Positions 1 to 11,875 of a stretch of DNA of 64,000 nt are shown here, piece after piece (position 1 is the stretch's first letter; every line of letters begins with the position of its first letter). A program made the position numbers and the translations under genes. Origin of the DNA: Cylicocyclus nassatus (Eukaryota; Nematoda; Chromadorea; Rhabditida; Strongylidae); assembly GCA_958299035.1 (NCBI GenBank), contig CATQJL010000112.1:69719117-69783116 (forward strand), written 5' to 3'. Below the pieces are notes generated by a model. The model saw only the letters and a list, made by a program, of their open reading frames with translations, ran no database searches and was not told where the DNA came from.

Positions 1-947
1 TTCTTGTTCAGTAGTCTCGCAACGAATTTTCTCCAGCTTGGACGATACTTGCTCAGAATGATGAGCGGAAGAATCCAGACAACGTCGCAGGGTACAAGAG
101 GGACGGCGCGGGGGTAAAAATTTAAACGACGCATCAAAAATCAAAACCCCGTGTTGCGAATTGCTGGTCCTGGAGCGAAAACTTGCACTCTGTAAAGCCG
201 CCAAATGAAAGATTTCAAATCTTATTGCAGCGTTTTTATCCGGTTTACAGCCGTTTCTTTTGCTTTTTATGTCTGTTTTACGTCATATTCTCTTTTCTGA
301 TCTTCTTTGAACAACCTTCACCATTTGTAACGTCAGATGTTCAAACAACCTTCACTTTTGGCGCCCTGTCTCTAGACTATCGAAGGTATGTTCTCAAGTA
401 ACCTATTTATTATAATACGCAATTCTATTTAAGACTCATCTTGTACACGAAATTTATATAAAAACTAACCGAGCGCAAAAACTTCGAGGGCTGCGAACCA
501 AGCCTATCAACCCAACAAAATCTTGCAGCACTTCCCTGCACAAGCAAAACTTATCCCATTGCTATTGTCATATAAACTTTTGTTCTTCCCTCCCCGCGAC
601 CCACCCCTACACTCCCACCCCTCTTTTAATCCACCTTAGCATCTTCCGGAAACGTCGCAAGTGCGCAGCACTGCCCTACCAATTCCGTTCTTTTCAAAAC
701 TAACAATTTTGCTTTCCTTGCAAACGCGGGTATCCAAAAGTGGGCGCGAGATATAAAGAGAAGGAAGGTTTGTATACAGCGAAGAAGAAATGATACGATA
801 CCGAAATTGAGTGTAGATTGCCAAAGGGAGTTGGAACTGTGTGTGAAAAATTATGAAAAAGGTGTACGCATTGAGTTTCGTGGTAAACTTTTTCGGAAGT
901 TAGGCGGCTTTTGAGTCACCCAACTTGGCTCGGAGCAAACAAAATCA
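1..947. other. Intergenic, no recognised gene
   Basis: Both strands carry only short, compositionally biased open frames with no splice-consistent protein similarity that I recognise. Local AT-rich and pyrimidine-rich stretches (for example 575-640) are the only visible structure. Confidence 0.5.
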
Positions 948-949
948 TA

Positions 950-1798
950 TTAGGTTGTCCCGAAAGTTTTGTCGGTTTTTTCCATCGCTCTCTGAAACCT
1001 ACAGAACACCAATTCAAGGAAGGTCTAGGTATCATTTCAGATTTTCATCCTCTTTCTTACAGCTATGTTTGTTCTCTGATCTACCCTGTCTTCGCAATGT
1101 TATCGCCATAGATTTTTGAGCAGCTCAGCGGTAACGCCAAATCTTTTCTGAATTTTAAAAAATTTTCTCCTACTACTTTCAAAAAGCGCTAGTAACCGTT
1201 ATGTAGAGCCACTCTTCGGCTACATTATACTTATTTTAGGTTACATGGGTCGCGCTTATCAATTCCTAAAATAATTATTTATTTAAGGAAAATCACGGCT
1301 TTTTGATTACGTCTACCATGTAAAATGACCAAAAACTCCAAATGCTGATTTTCCAAAGCAAATTAAACTTGGTATTGTTGCATAACTATTGTTTATCAGC
1401 AATCAAGTTTCAATTCGCAAAAATTGCGAAAGCTTTCATGTTTTTTGCCGCAGTTACGTGTTCCATGGTTTTGCCAAAAATCGAGAACCCCGAAAAAATG
1501 AGAATCTAAAAATACTACCGTATAGCCCGAGAATTGTTCTATTTGTGCCATGCTCAGTCCTTTCCAAAACTTTAGAATGAAATTTTTGAAAATTTACCTA
1601 ACTTTGAGCAGATAAAAATGACGGGTGAAGAACAGTAACAGTTATCAAAAAAAGCATACATTGTTGTGGCTTGGAATGTAACCGTAAGAAAGAGAAGGAA
1701 AAGCTACATCGAATGCATGTTGAAACTCGTTCAGGTCTTCATTGTGCGTGGTTTTATAGTGGTTTGAAAAAACCGACAAAACTTTCGGGACAACCTAA
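950..1798. mobile_element. Non-autonomous mariner-like element, copy 1
   Basis: The element is bounded by near-perfect terminal inverted repeats. The left end reads TTAGGTTGTCCCGAAAGTTT and the right end is its reverse complement (1779-1798). A TA lies immediately outside each end (948-949 and 1799-1800), as expected for a Tc1/mariner insertion. It is 849 bp long. I see no transposase catalytic frame inside, so it needs a transposase in trans. A second copy with the same ends lies at 17507-18545. The ends resemble those of nematode mariners; assignment to a named subfamily was not attempted. Confidence 0.85.
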
Positions 1799-1879
1799 TA
1801 TATCTCCTTCTTTTACATTTTCTAAACTCAAATCCCTACAAACTAGTTGCCCTTATACCCTATCTTCGTCGTTTATCTA

Positions 1880-2672
1880 CAATGCGTTTGACGGGGCCAG
1901 CGCCGCGTAGTGCAGTTAAACATCTAGGCGCGAGCTCTACCGTACACGCATTGTGCAGGAACCATGCTGCCCACAGCAAAAGCGGACCTTGTTTTTAGCT
2001 TTGTATCTTGTAGTCTTCCGTTTTTATAGTAGCGGTTGTCTTTTTTTTTTGCTTTTATGCTTATATACGATCTGCCTTGATGCCGGATACGATTTTTTTG
2101 GAGCAAAGGAAGGAGGTATCAAATCTTTGAGCGTCTTTCCCCTTGACATCTTTCATTTCATCCAGACTGCTTCAGATGCTGATTCCGGATGTCATGATTC
2201 ACTATATCGACTCGCGTTTCAACGGAGATAATCGTATATCTTTAGGTTTGAGTGAACAGCGCCAACGTGCTGTTCACTCAATTTGTTCTCTCAGCCTACA
2301 CGAAATACGATTACATCTTACGATTATCACCTTTAGCTGTAAGGAGGGAGAGTATCAATTTTCTCAGAATTCTCAAATGAAATGATCAGATTACCTCTTC
2401 TTTGATAGAACTTAGACCTCCATTTCGTCTTCCATTTGCGCGGTGATAGTTTAAGAAATGTTAAAAAATGCTGAAGTAGAAAGAGTTTCAGACAAAGGAA
2501 GCGCAGCAATTTAAGAACAGGACAGAGAATAAGCTAAGAAAGAAGCAGGAAGAGTAGCCAAAACAAGGACTACGCCGCTTTACGCGCCATGGTCTTTGCA
2601 CGCTGCGGATACGGTAGCGCTCGCGTGCAGGTGTGTGACTGCACTACGCGGCGCTGGCCCGTCAAAGCATTG
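1880..2672. mobile_element. TA-target MITE with GC-rich arms
   Basis: Inverted arms of about 90 bp are present: CAATGCGTTTGACGGGGCC at the left recurs inverted, with small indels, at the right as GGCCCGTCAAAGCATTG. TA flanks both ends (1878-1879 and 2673-2674). The arms share a GC-rich core (GCCAGCGCCGCGTAGTGCAG and its complement) that contrasts with the AT-rich flanks. No coding capacity is seen. The superfamily is uncertain beyond the TA target. Confidence 0.7.
2248..2281. repeat. Perfect 13-bp hairpin
   Basis: TTGAGTGAACAGC (2248-2260) and its exact complement (2269-2281) flank an 8-nt loop. It sits inside the 1880-2672 element, so it may be a structural part of that element rather than an independent feature. 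Confidence 0.8.
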
Positions 2673-2930
2673 TATATCCCTCCAAGAAACTTGAATGGCG
2701 GCAGCAATCCTGCTATAAGCGCGCTGGTGCATGTTGCCAATCGTGAAATGTCACTAATTTTTTTTAATCGTCCCTTCAATGTTGTATATGTAATTTGCTT
2801 TTTTCTTCTTTGTTTTCCATGTTTAATTTATTCATGGGCGTATCATAAAGGATGTCGTTTTTATGTTGCGAAGTCAAAGGGGCGTTTCCATAAAATTGCT
2901 AGAACCACCTTGTGCCAAGTATAGGAATCG

Positions 2931-3155
2931 AATATTCGTATTCGAATGATTTATTCAAAATAATTTACTATTCGAATATTCGAATAGTAGAATATTCGAA
3001 AAAGTCCACTCATTCGATGTATTCGAATAGTCGAGTATATGAAAAGGCCTTTATTCGAAAATTCGTCCATACGATTATTTGAAACGTTGTGGAAAACAGT
3101 CATTCGAATATCCGAATGTTAGGAACGTGCAAGAAATGCATATTGGAATATTCGA
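2931..3155. repeat. AT-rich TTCGAA array, copy 1
   Basis: A degenerate array of the palindrome TATTCGAATA in varying spacing, with about ten TTCGAA or near-TTCGAA sites. A related array lies at 5066-5318. It does not show the alternating two-base spacing of a canonical heat-shock element, so I treat it as satellite-like. Confidence 0.7.
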
Positions 3156-3381
3156 ATATTAAAGACCGTCTGCAGCATCCCGTCTGCAACCGTTAAGATG
3201 CGTATCATAAGCAAATACTTTCAAGCTTTGAATTAGGTGAAAAAGCAAAGCCGTCATTAAGCGCCGCTCTAGCGGACCAGCAGTTGTTTAAGGCAACACG
3301 TATTGGCAACATTCATTCCTTTATTCCGAATCTTCACTTGCCTTGCCAGCCTAATCACCGCTCGCATGCCAAAATGCCTAA

Positions 3382-4184
3382 CAAGGGAAGTACACTTAGT
3401 CGAAGTGGCGATTCGGAAGGAGATCTATACCAATGAATAGAGCTTAAAAAGCTGATTTTAGATACACCTTCTATATCTGCGATGCGTTGTTCTGAAAAAA
3501 GTTATGAGCTTTTCTAAAGTCAAATTTTCGTGCATTTTGAGTCCTAAAATCAAGATAATCACTACACGAAAGTGTGCAAGCTTAAGCCAACCACCTAGGA
3601 AGCATTGTATGTCTAATTCGAGTTCATCCGAACGTTTTCGAGTGTTTTCCGAACATGTTGTTTATCTACAGGCCGTCATTTCCCTCCTAGATCACACTTC
3701 CATTATATATACAAAACACATAACCCCTCAATCTAAAAGAACGCGCTGCAGATATTGAAGATATATTTACATCGTTTTACGTTCTATCTATTGGTAGTTT
3801 CCAAAAAGTTTCCGACGCGACGCTTTTTTCTAGATGGAGGTTATGGGACTTTTTTGTATACATAATCAAAGTGTGATTAGGAAGGAAATGACGACCTGTG
3901 AATAAACAACATGACCGGAAAGCACTCAAAAACGTTCGGAATGAACTCGAATTAGAATTACAATGCTTATAGGTGGTTTGCTCAAGCTTGCACACTTTTG
4001 TGTAACGATTACATGATTTTGGGACTCAAAATGCACGAAAATTTGACTTTAGAAAAGCTCATAACTTTTTTCAGAACAACGCATCGCAGATATAGAAGGT
4101 ATATCTGAGATCAGTTTTTCAAGCTCTACCCACTGGTATAGATCTCCTTCCGAATCGCCACTTCGACTAAGTGAACTTCCCTTG
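3382..4184. mobile_element. Long foldback element with TAA target duplication (PIF/Harbinger-like)
   Basis: Two arms of roughly 370 bp are inverted copies of each other. The ends read CAAGGGAAGTACACTTAGTC and the complement GACTAAGTGAACTTCCCTTG. TAA is present on both sides (3379-3381 and 4185-4187), a three-base duplication typical of PIF/Harbinger elements. Arms diverge by scattered substitutions and small indels, and a short spacer lies near 3750-3850. Open frames at 3504-3758 (+) and 3777-3995 (-) are mirror images of the same arm and are not genes. Confidence 0.8.
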
Positions 4185-4187
4185 TAA

Positions 4188-5065
4188 GAGTTACATTAAC
4201 GCAGGGCAAAGCCAGAGCAAGGCGGTCGCGAGGACCCGAGAAGCTTGACTTGTGGCGGCAGCATGTATGTCATTCACCATAATCACATCGACTGCCTTTA
4301 TAGTCAGAGGAGTAAAAAAACTAGAGTTAAAACGTTGAAAACTTCATAGAAGAATGACACTTTGAGTAGGCGTATGGGTTGAGTAATAATCGTTTTACCT
4401 AAGTAAAAGACATGGAAGATCCCTTACAACAAAAGTGCAATCCCCAAAAATACAGCTAAAACAACTTTGTAAAAAATCATTTTTACAACGGCAACTGTGA
4501 AACTCAGCGATCGATAACTTCCGACAATTAATAGATTAGCAGCTATTATACAGATATCCCCGTGACTTTTCCTCTTTTGGATTTAGATGTTCACAAAACT
4601 ACTATGTAGAGAACAGTGCGTCACGTCTGTTGCAGAAGTTCACTGATTCTATTAATGCAGGCCTTCCTCGTGCTCACCCCGCGTTAGTTTTAGAACTTAC
4701 GCAAAGCTGGCTATTACAAATAATTTACAAACCGCTATTCCAAACGCTTTTTCATTTTGAATCTGTAGTAGCTTTGGGAGAAAGTTCTGTGTTCCTTTGG
4801 AAGAAACTTCTGTGAGGTAGAATAATTGCGGACTTGCTAAGGCTATTAAGGCTTAGTAACTGTCTTAAAACAATGAAAACCTTGAGCTACTTGTTTGAAT
4901 AAAATTCTTCTCAGTATTCTAGGTAGAATCCTGACCAAACAACAATAATCCAGTTATCCTTACCACTTACTACCCATATAATTATGCTACAAATCTACAC
5001 CAAATATAGCGATCAATTTTTTGCGGAAAACTACCAATGAAAAAACCAGCAATGTTTGAGACATT
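4188..5065. other. Intergenic, no recognised feature
   Basis: AT-rich sequence without a convincing coding frame, inverted repeat or RNA motif that I could recognise. Confidence 0.45.
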
Positions 5066-5318
5066 AGATTATTCGAACTATTCGAATAGTCGAGTATTCG
5101 GACAGGTATGATTATTCAAATATTCGAATATTCGAATATTTGACCATATGTAATTATTCGATTATTCGAATAGTCAACCCCATATTCGGATTTACGTTCA
5201 TTCGAATTTTGATAAGCGGCTTCGACTGTTCAAATTCGAATAAGAAAATCACAGATCGAATAATATTCGTTCATTCGAATACTTTAAAACCCGATTATTC
5301 GTATTCGTTCGTCCCACA
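5066..5318. repeat. AT-rich TTCGAA array, copy 2
   Basis: A second degenerate array of TATTCGAATA palindromes. It shares the string TATTCGAATAGTCGAGTAT with small changes with the array at 2931-3155. The two arrays bracket the foldback element at 3382-4184. Confidence 0.7.
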
Positions 5319-7732
5319 AAAATTTTTCAGTCGTTTCAATTATAGTGTCAATTATAGTGTCTATTTGTTACTCACATGTAATTCAACATTGGTTCAGGCG
5401 ACAGGAAAATAACAAGTAGGCAGCTCGCTACTAGCACAGCGACAATGAACAACAGGAACCTAGACAGTTGCAGTGATTGGGCCTCCATCTGCTGCTGTTG
5501 GACCACAGCCTGAACTGTTCTAAAAACGTCAGTTTATTATATGATCAAAAGTAACAACAAATATCGAAATAACTCGAATTTGAAGAACAGCTTTGTCACT
5601 AGAAAAACGCTTGATTCAGAAATCATAAGAATACCGATTAAATCTTTAATGCTTAGATACTATGAGTATTTTTCAGTTTAATTTGGCTACGAAAAGAACC
5701 ACGTTAAAGATGTCTGTGTTTTAGGAAAATCTGTTTTCACTTTAGATGTTGCTAAGTATTTAAAATCAATAATATTCCATTCCCGTTTTATACTACCTTG
5801 ATTACAAACGGAAGTCATCTGATTCATCTGCAAGTTCAATCACAGTGGCTTTGATCCATTTCATAACAATGTGTTAGTTCGTTGGCTAGATGGCCGTTTA
5901 CAGCTGCCGTAAACCAAATTTTTAAACCTTGTCAGCCAAAGCGGATGCACTTCGAAACCGGTATCCAAGCAAACCTGAGCGCTTGCGTTTCTCACATAGA
6001 AACCAATGAAGGGATCAACCGAGGCAACAAGCGACAGGCAGGTGACTCTTCGGGCTTTGAAGCCGCCGAAAGCATGCGGTGATTGAAGTTGTGCGCTGGG
6101 TTACACAGTAATAGTGCGATACTTGAGGGTTTAGGACGAATTTTCAAAAGTGATCAAGTCATTTACGTTGCACTTTAAGCAGAGCGTCAGATAGGCGCCT
6201 CTCATTAATTCTACATGAAAGCCATCATCTGCGATTTAAGTAGACATTATTTCTATGGTCGTAATTACAGGGCACGCCAGAAGTTTAAGACACAAACTTT
6301 GCAGTACTGTAGTTTCGGATGCGCCGGTAGTTTTCGTTCCGAGTTCAGATCTCACGATGCTGCGAACATCCTCTATGAAATGCCATTTTGCAGACTCGAA
6401 TTGATTGCCATATTTGTAAAGACTGGTCTGGAAAGGAATCTGATTTTTGGTATTTAAAATTTTCTCATAACTGAAGGCAAAAATTTCTAATCGTTTCTCT
6501 CCTACTACTAGACGAAACTAGACTGACAGTACGATCTACGGAAGTCATCAGTGGTGAGCGAAAAGTGTTGGTTATACAAAAAGTTGAAAAGAAAAACGAA
6601 TTAACCTTGAACTCCATTTTCCAAATGTGGTAATTCTTGAATTTGGGCGACTAAACCATTGAAAAATGGCTATAAGATACTGAGCCATCAAGAAATTGAG
6701 GCCCTAGCATAGCGAGGCCTTTTCTAATGCAGTAAAGTGCGACAGCAGTCCAACAGATTAAGAAGTAATGGAAACTATTGTGAACAAACAAGAAAAAATT
6801 TAGTTTTAGTGGCTCAGCTACAAAGAAAACAAGTTCAAAAAATGCTCGGCAGAACAGAAGTAGTATATATGTATCTTGTTAGTATCTATATTGAGTTTTC
6901 CCGCGCAAAATTGGCATACTAGTGAACATGAGGAAACTGCCTGTAGATAGAAATCTGCAAGAAGAAGGTGCTGTGGTATCGAAATCACACAAATCCAATC
7001 TCTTCTCATTAAAAAAAAAGCTTAACGCAAGTGTATTAGCACCTTGAACGATGATGCCGTGATGCCGGTGAGTTGATAAGTATGCCAGTTTTGCAAAGGA
7101 AAAAGCCCATAATTTGCTTCGTAATAGCGCACAGCAGCAAGAAATAGCATATTTAGAATCAGCGTATGAAGCTGATTCAGAACACATATGTCTTGCCAAA
7201 AGGTGAGCAGTTGCAACATTCTAATGACAAAAATTGACAAAGCGCAAAAAATGCAGTCTGCTCACTTTCACCTAGGATATTGAAAAAAGTGTCGAACGCT
7301 CGCAAAAGTGCTCAACAGGGAAGGTATCTGACTCGCAGTAGAGTTTCCATATAAGATGCATCATTCGAGAGGTCTTTAAGTGCCGATTTCAAAGCAAGTT
7401 TCCTTATCTGCTTATTCGGTTCACTGAACAATGTTACAGGCATTTGTTTGGCTTCTAATGATACTGATTCTGGTTGCTTTTTGCAGAACTAAGGCGGCAG
7501 AGTAGCTCCAAAACTATTTCCATCAATTTTTTATGTACAATAAATACATCTCAGATATTTGGGCGTTTAACTTTACACCAAATTCGCATTTATTACGAAT
7601 TTAGATCATTTACACAGTACATGACCATGCAAGCTGGAGGCGGAAAATTGCCTGTAACTTTGTCTAATAAAACCGATAAGCAGATAAGGAAGATTGTTTT
7701 TGAATCAGCAATCAAAGACCTTTCAGATGATA
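5319..7732. other. Intergenic; partial repeat relic near 6895-7185
   Basis: No gene is recognised. The part from about 6895 to 7185 (containing GATGATGCCGTGATGCCGGT and the following 120 bp) is a diverged single-arm relative of the foldback at 8481-8872. The rest shows only short frames with no recognisable product. Confidence 0.5.
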
Positions 7733-7734
7733 TA

Positions 7735-7941
7735 CAGGGCTTTTCAACCTGAGAGTCGCAAGTTTCGCTTGCGCGGCTCCTCCAACGCGGCCGCCTCGCT
7801 CAGGCCGCGCGCGGCGTTTGCTGCGTATCGCCCGGATTTCGCCAAGCTTCAGTCGACGCGCAGCCAGCGCCACGAACGCTGCGCGGACCTAAGCGTGGCG
7901 TCCTAGCGGGGCGGGTGGGAAACTCAGATTGTAAAGCCCTG
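7735..7941. mobile_element. TA-target MITE with CpG-rich core
   Basis: The ends are CAGGGCTTTTCAACCTGAG and the inverted CTCAGATTGTAAAGCCCTG, flanked by TA on both sides (7733-7734 and 7942-7943). The centre (about 7760-7905) is strikingly GC- and CpG-rich against AT-rich flanks. It is 207 bp long with no coding content. Confidence 0.75.
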
Positions 7942-7995
7942 TACATCTCATAGGGAAACTCCACTGCGAGTCATATACCTTCCCTTGTTAGTATA

Positions 7996-8238
7996 TCGTC
8001 GCCTCCACAGCTCGTGCTACCTTTGGTCTGCGTCTCAGACCTGCCACGTGTGGCTAACATGTTGTCAACGTGGCAACAACATGTTTGCAACATGCCCCAA
8101 CATTTTGGCAGAACATTTTGGTCACGCCAACATGTTGCTGCATGTTGCCAACGTGTTGCTGCCAACGTTGCCAATGTGTTAGTCACACGTGGCACGTCCT
8201 CGACGCCACAAGGGTAGCACGAGCTGTGGAGGGGACGA
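7996..8238. mobile_element. TA-target MITE with AACATGTT mini-repeats
   Basis: Inverted ends TCGTCGCCTCCACAGCTCG and CGAGCTGTGGAGGGGACGA are flanked by TA. The interior (8058-8190) repeats the self-complementary words AACATGTTG and CCAACGTG at short intervals, so the centre can fold many ways. No gene; small frames here are shadows. Confidence 0.75.
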
Positions 8239-8261
8239 TATGGATCTTACGAGGTAAGCTA

Positions 8262-8433
8262 TTATCGACTCCACGATTCGTGTAGAGGCGGGGTTTTGCC
8301 AACTCAAAGCGTGGCGGTTTTTGATAGCGAGAGAGTACGAAAAACAATGCTCTGACGTGGAGGTTCAACAAGTTTACCTGTGTTATCAGGAAAAGTCTGC
8401 AGTACACCACTACACGAATCGTGGAGACGATCA
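8262..8433. mobile_element. 172-bp MITE family, copy 1
   Basis: The inverted ends contain CTCCACGATTCGTGTAG. A copy of exactly the same length and about 90% identity lies at 44350-44521 inside an ARPC5 intron. TA is present on both sides (8260-8261 and 8434-8435). Confidence 0.8.
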
Positions 8434-8480
8434 TACCTAACTTAGCTCGGCCTTTTGGCAAATGACATAGGTATATATTC

Positions 8481-8872
8481 TGAATCATCTTTGAACGCTG
8501 ATTCCAAATATGCTATTCTTAGCTGCCGAGCACCATTCCGAAGCGAGCTATGGAGTTTTTCTTGCGCGAAATTGGCATACTCATCGACTCACTGACATCA
8601 CGGCATCATCATTCAAGGTACTGATACACATGCGTTAAGTTTCTTTTCAGTGAGAAAAAATTGATTTGTCTTATTTCGACATCAAAGCACCTTCTTCTTG
8701 CAGATTTTTATCTATAGGGTCTTCCAGTATTAGCACTTAGATGATGATGCCGTGATGTCAGTGAGTCGATAGGTATGCCAATTTTGCGCAAGAAAAAGTC
8801 CATAACTCGCTTCGAAATGGTGCTCGACAGGTAGAAATAGCATATTTGGAATCAGCGTTTGAAGCTGATTTA
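8481..8872. mobile_element. Foldback repeat with 150-bp arms
   Basis: The arm at 8481-8625 (containing GCTGATTCCAAATATGCTAT and GACATCACGGCATCATCAT) recurs inverted at 8735-8872. The spacer of about 100 bp is non-coding. Target duplication is not clear. A diverged relative is near 6895-7185. Confidence 0.6.
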
Positions 8873-10753
8873 GAAGGTGTATGTTTCTAACCAAAAGGCC
8901 GAGCTGGGTAGCCTTCTTATTAGTATCTTAGCATATTGCAAGGCGGTTGATAATGAAATGTTATGCGAGGCGAATCTGTGCCAGAAAGGCAAGATTACAT
9001 TAAATTATTTTACTGATGAACGCCGCTTCATTTGCAGCCAAATATGTAATCCAAATGGGATTCTCACTTTTTCCTACGCTTATGCACAGGGCTGAATAGG
9101 CATGGTACCATCAAGTAGCTCAAGCTGAACCGCGCGCAAAAAATAGTTAAAGCTGACAAGCAAACACTCTATCCTTTACCAGGCCGTAACGTTCTGGTGA
9201 AGGAGAGAAGTAGCTACTCTTATTTAGATTTAGTACATCAAGCACATCCCGTGAATATCGCGGAAGCAGAAAGAATATCGTGTATATAATCATACTAGAC
9301 ATATTATAACGTCAACCGAACAGCTAATTCAATACAGACGATTTGACTCAACAAAAAATTCAAGAGATTCAAAGCGCGGAATGCAGCGGGTTTAGAGGAT
9401 CAAGATAAGCCTCAAGAATAATCGATGTTAACATGGTCTTCCTACAACTTCTCTTGCAAAAGAATTACATTACAATACCTTATTCATATTCACGTCGATA
9501 CAACAGTCCGTGTAAGCCGCAGACGCTCCTGTACGCCAGCTTCGCTTCAACAAACAACATCTCGTACCTGCACTACAGCCAATCGAACGACGTTCCTATC
9601 AAGGGAGAGAGACCAAGCCAAAATTCCAGATAGATAAAAGATAAAGATAAAATTTTGCCCGTGTCATTTTCGCTTTCATTATCTCACAATCAGACTAAAG
9701 AAGACCAATCAGGCTTGGATCACTCTCGCGAAAATTACGAAGTTTAGGCCATCAGTATATGTATTCTTGTTGCCTTCGCTAGCGATTCACCAAGTAGCGC
9801 ACACATCATGTTACCGTGAATATCTTCGCAACTTCTATTTGCATAAGTAAGGTGATTATATCTCTCCCTAGGAGAAACGTTTTTTAAAAGGGACCTCTAC
9901 TATATAGTGAAGAAGGCTTAGCAATGGCAACGATATAAAAAATACAGATATTTGAATGAATTGAAGGTAAGTCAGTGGGGTGTGGCACAATCACTGAAAA
10001 GGAGTGGCAGCCAAACTTTCTGGAGTTGTGCCACCTGATTAACTTACATTCAAAGAAAATTCTAACAAGCAAAATTGACATTTCGATAACCTCGTAGTTT
10101 CTGTAGAAGCGATTAGAGCTAAATTCGTCTTCCTTTATTTTAGACAAAATTTTGACTGCTCCCTTTGTCGACAGTTTGACGATTATTTGGAGCAGGATTT
10201 ATGATGTAGGCAAAAAGGGAGTAATGCTTTGTATTGGTACAACAAGAGGTAGTCAATTTTTAGAATACAGATAACCATGATTTGAAATGACTAATTTGCT
10301 TGGTTGACCCGTTATTGCAAAGTTTCAGACTTCGCTAAAACTTGTCTAGAGGGGTTGTATTCGGCGGTTGTGTGCCACACCTCTTGCTCGTCCTTGGCTA
10401 TTACTTTTATCTTCTACAAATGGGCTTGGAAGAAGTTTTTGAATTTGCATAATGCGGCTACGCACAGTCGCTTATCATATTTTCGCGATTTTTAGGACAT
10501 TGAAAGAATAAAGCATTAGTCATTAGTTCCCCAATCAGCACTGATAGCACCGCATCAGTAACGTGTACTGCTAAAATGTGATACAGTACGATACAGAAAT
10601 TCCGAAAGTAGGACAAGAAGTGTAGGATGTTCAGCAGGGCCCCGCACGAGGTGGGCAAATGTCAAGCTGGAAATTGTTTTGGATGGAAAGCAAAGGGAGA
10701 TATACGTAGGTATCGTATCGTTATAGATACGATACATACGTATTGTAGATATA
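8873..10753. other. Intergenic, no recognised feature
   Basis: Only short frames are found, none with a domain or splice context that I recognise. An AT-rich region near 10700-10760 repeats CGATAC/TACGTA words. Confidence 0.45.
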
Positions 10754-10761
10754 CTTTACAA

Positions 10762-11021
10762 CAGTGGCGGACTGAGGAGACCTCCCATCTCCCCCCCCCC
10801 CCCCCGAGAATAGGTCGCGAAATTGAAATTACTTACAAGGGTTAGAAAAATGTGCAAGTAATTTGTTTATTCTTGTGAACAATCAAAATAATTTCTGAAA
10901 TTTCTAATAATTCAAATTAGCCTTGTGAAAAAAATTTCGGTTGCGTGGCTGCGCCATGCACCTGCATTTGAAAAAAAAAATTTGCCCCCCCCCCCAGACA
11001 GAAATCCTGCGACTGTCACTG
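10762..11021. mobile_element. hAT-type MITE (CAGTGGCG family), copy 1
   Basis: Starts CAGTGGCGGACTGAG and ends in a decayed GTCACTG. The 8-bp flanks CTTTACAA (10754-10761) and GTTTACAA (11022-11029) match at 7 of 8 positions. It holds the C-run and the GAGAATAGGTCGCGAAATT block shared with the copies at 20590, 21227 and 44656. It is 260 bp long. Confidence 0.8.
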
Positions 11022-11166
11022 GTTTACAAGTACACACTCTCTGGACAATTTGCTACACCACTGACATGCAAAAACAAGACCTTGCTTGCGAGTCGTCTCC
11101 AAAAATCCAAATTTTCCGTTGGTTGTGAATTTCTCTGTTACAGCGCACACATAACGCCATGACTAA

Positions 11167-11875
11167 GGGCCGCATGCACTAACATCCCCGCGGGGAGGGG
11201 ATCGCAGCTTAAAAGAAAGCTATATATTTCGAAACTCCAGATACCTGGATTTCACGTTGTGTACCCATCCGTAAATATTCCTACTACTCTTCACTATGAA
11301 CATGTTGAAGAGGAGCGAGAAGCTGTACAAACTGCATTTTCCAACTTTTGTATGATCCCTGATAATCCCCGGCGCTTTTCTTCAAAGTCATTTTTCTTTC
11401 TCCGAAGTTAACAAAAACCTCCAAAGTTGTGCAGATTATCTAAACCGACAGTGCTAAGCATGTTGCTGATAAGAACAATTGATGTTTTAAAGTCATGAAA
11501 TTTTCGATGATCCGGTCGAAATTTGAGGTTTACCGAAAAATTCGACTTTCCAAAAACTCATTTGTTCTCATTAGCAACATGCATAGTACTGTTGCGTTAG
11601 ATGTTCAGTACAACTTTGGAAGGTTTTCGTTAACTTCGGAGGAAGAAAAATGACTTTAAAGAAAAGCGCCGGGGATCATCAGGGATCATACAAAAGCTGA
11701 AAAATGCGGTTCGTATAGCTTTTCGCTCCTCTTCAACATGTTCATAGTGAAGGGTAGTAGGAATACTTACGGATGGGTACACAATATGAAATCTAGGTAT
11801 CTAGAGTTTCGAAATATAAAGCTTTCTTTTGAGCTGCGGTTCCCTCCCCAGCGGGGAGGTTAGTGCATGCGGCCC
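11167..11875. mobile_element. Foldback PIF/Harbinger-like MITE
   Basis: The ends read GGGCCGCATGCACTAACATC and the inverted complement ending GCATGCGGCCC, with TAA on each side (11164-11166 and 11876-11878). The arms are about 330 bp and mirror one another nearly throughout, including two complementary blocks matching CTTCACTATGAACATGTTGA. No transposase or DNA-binding frame is present. Confidence 0.85.

Noticed and set aside
2931..3155. Heat-shock element cluster
   Set aside because: TTCGAA units lack the alternating GAA/TTC two-base spacing required.
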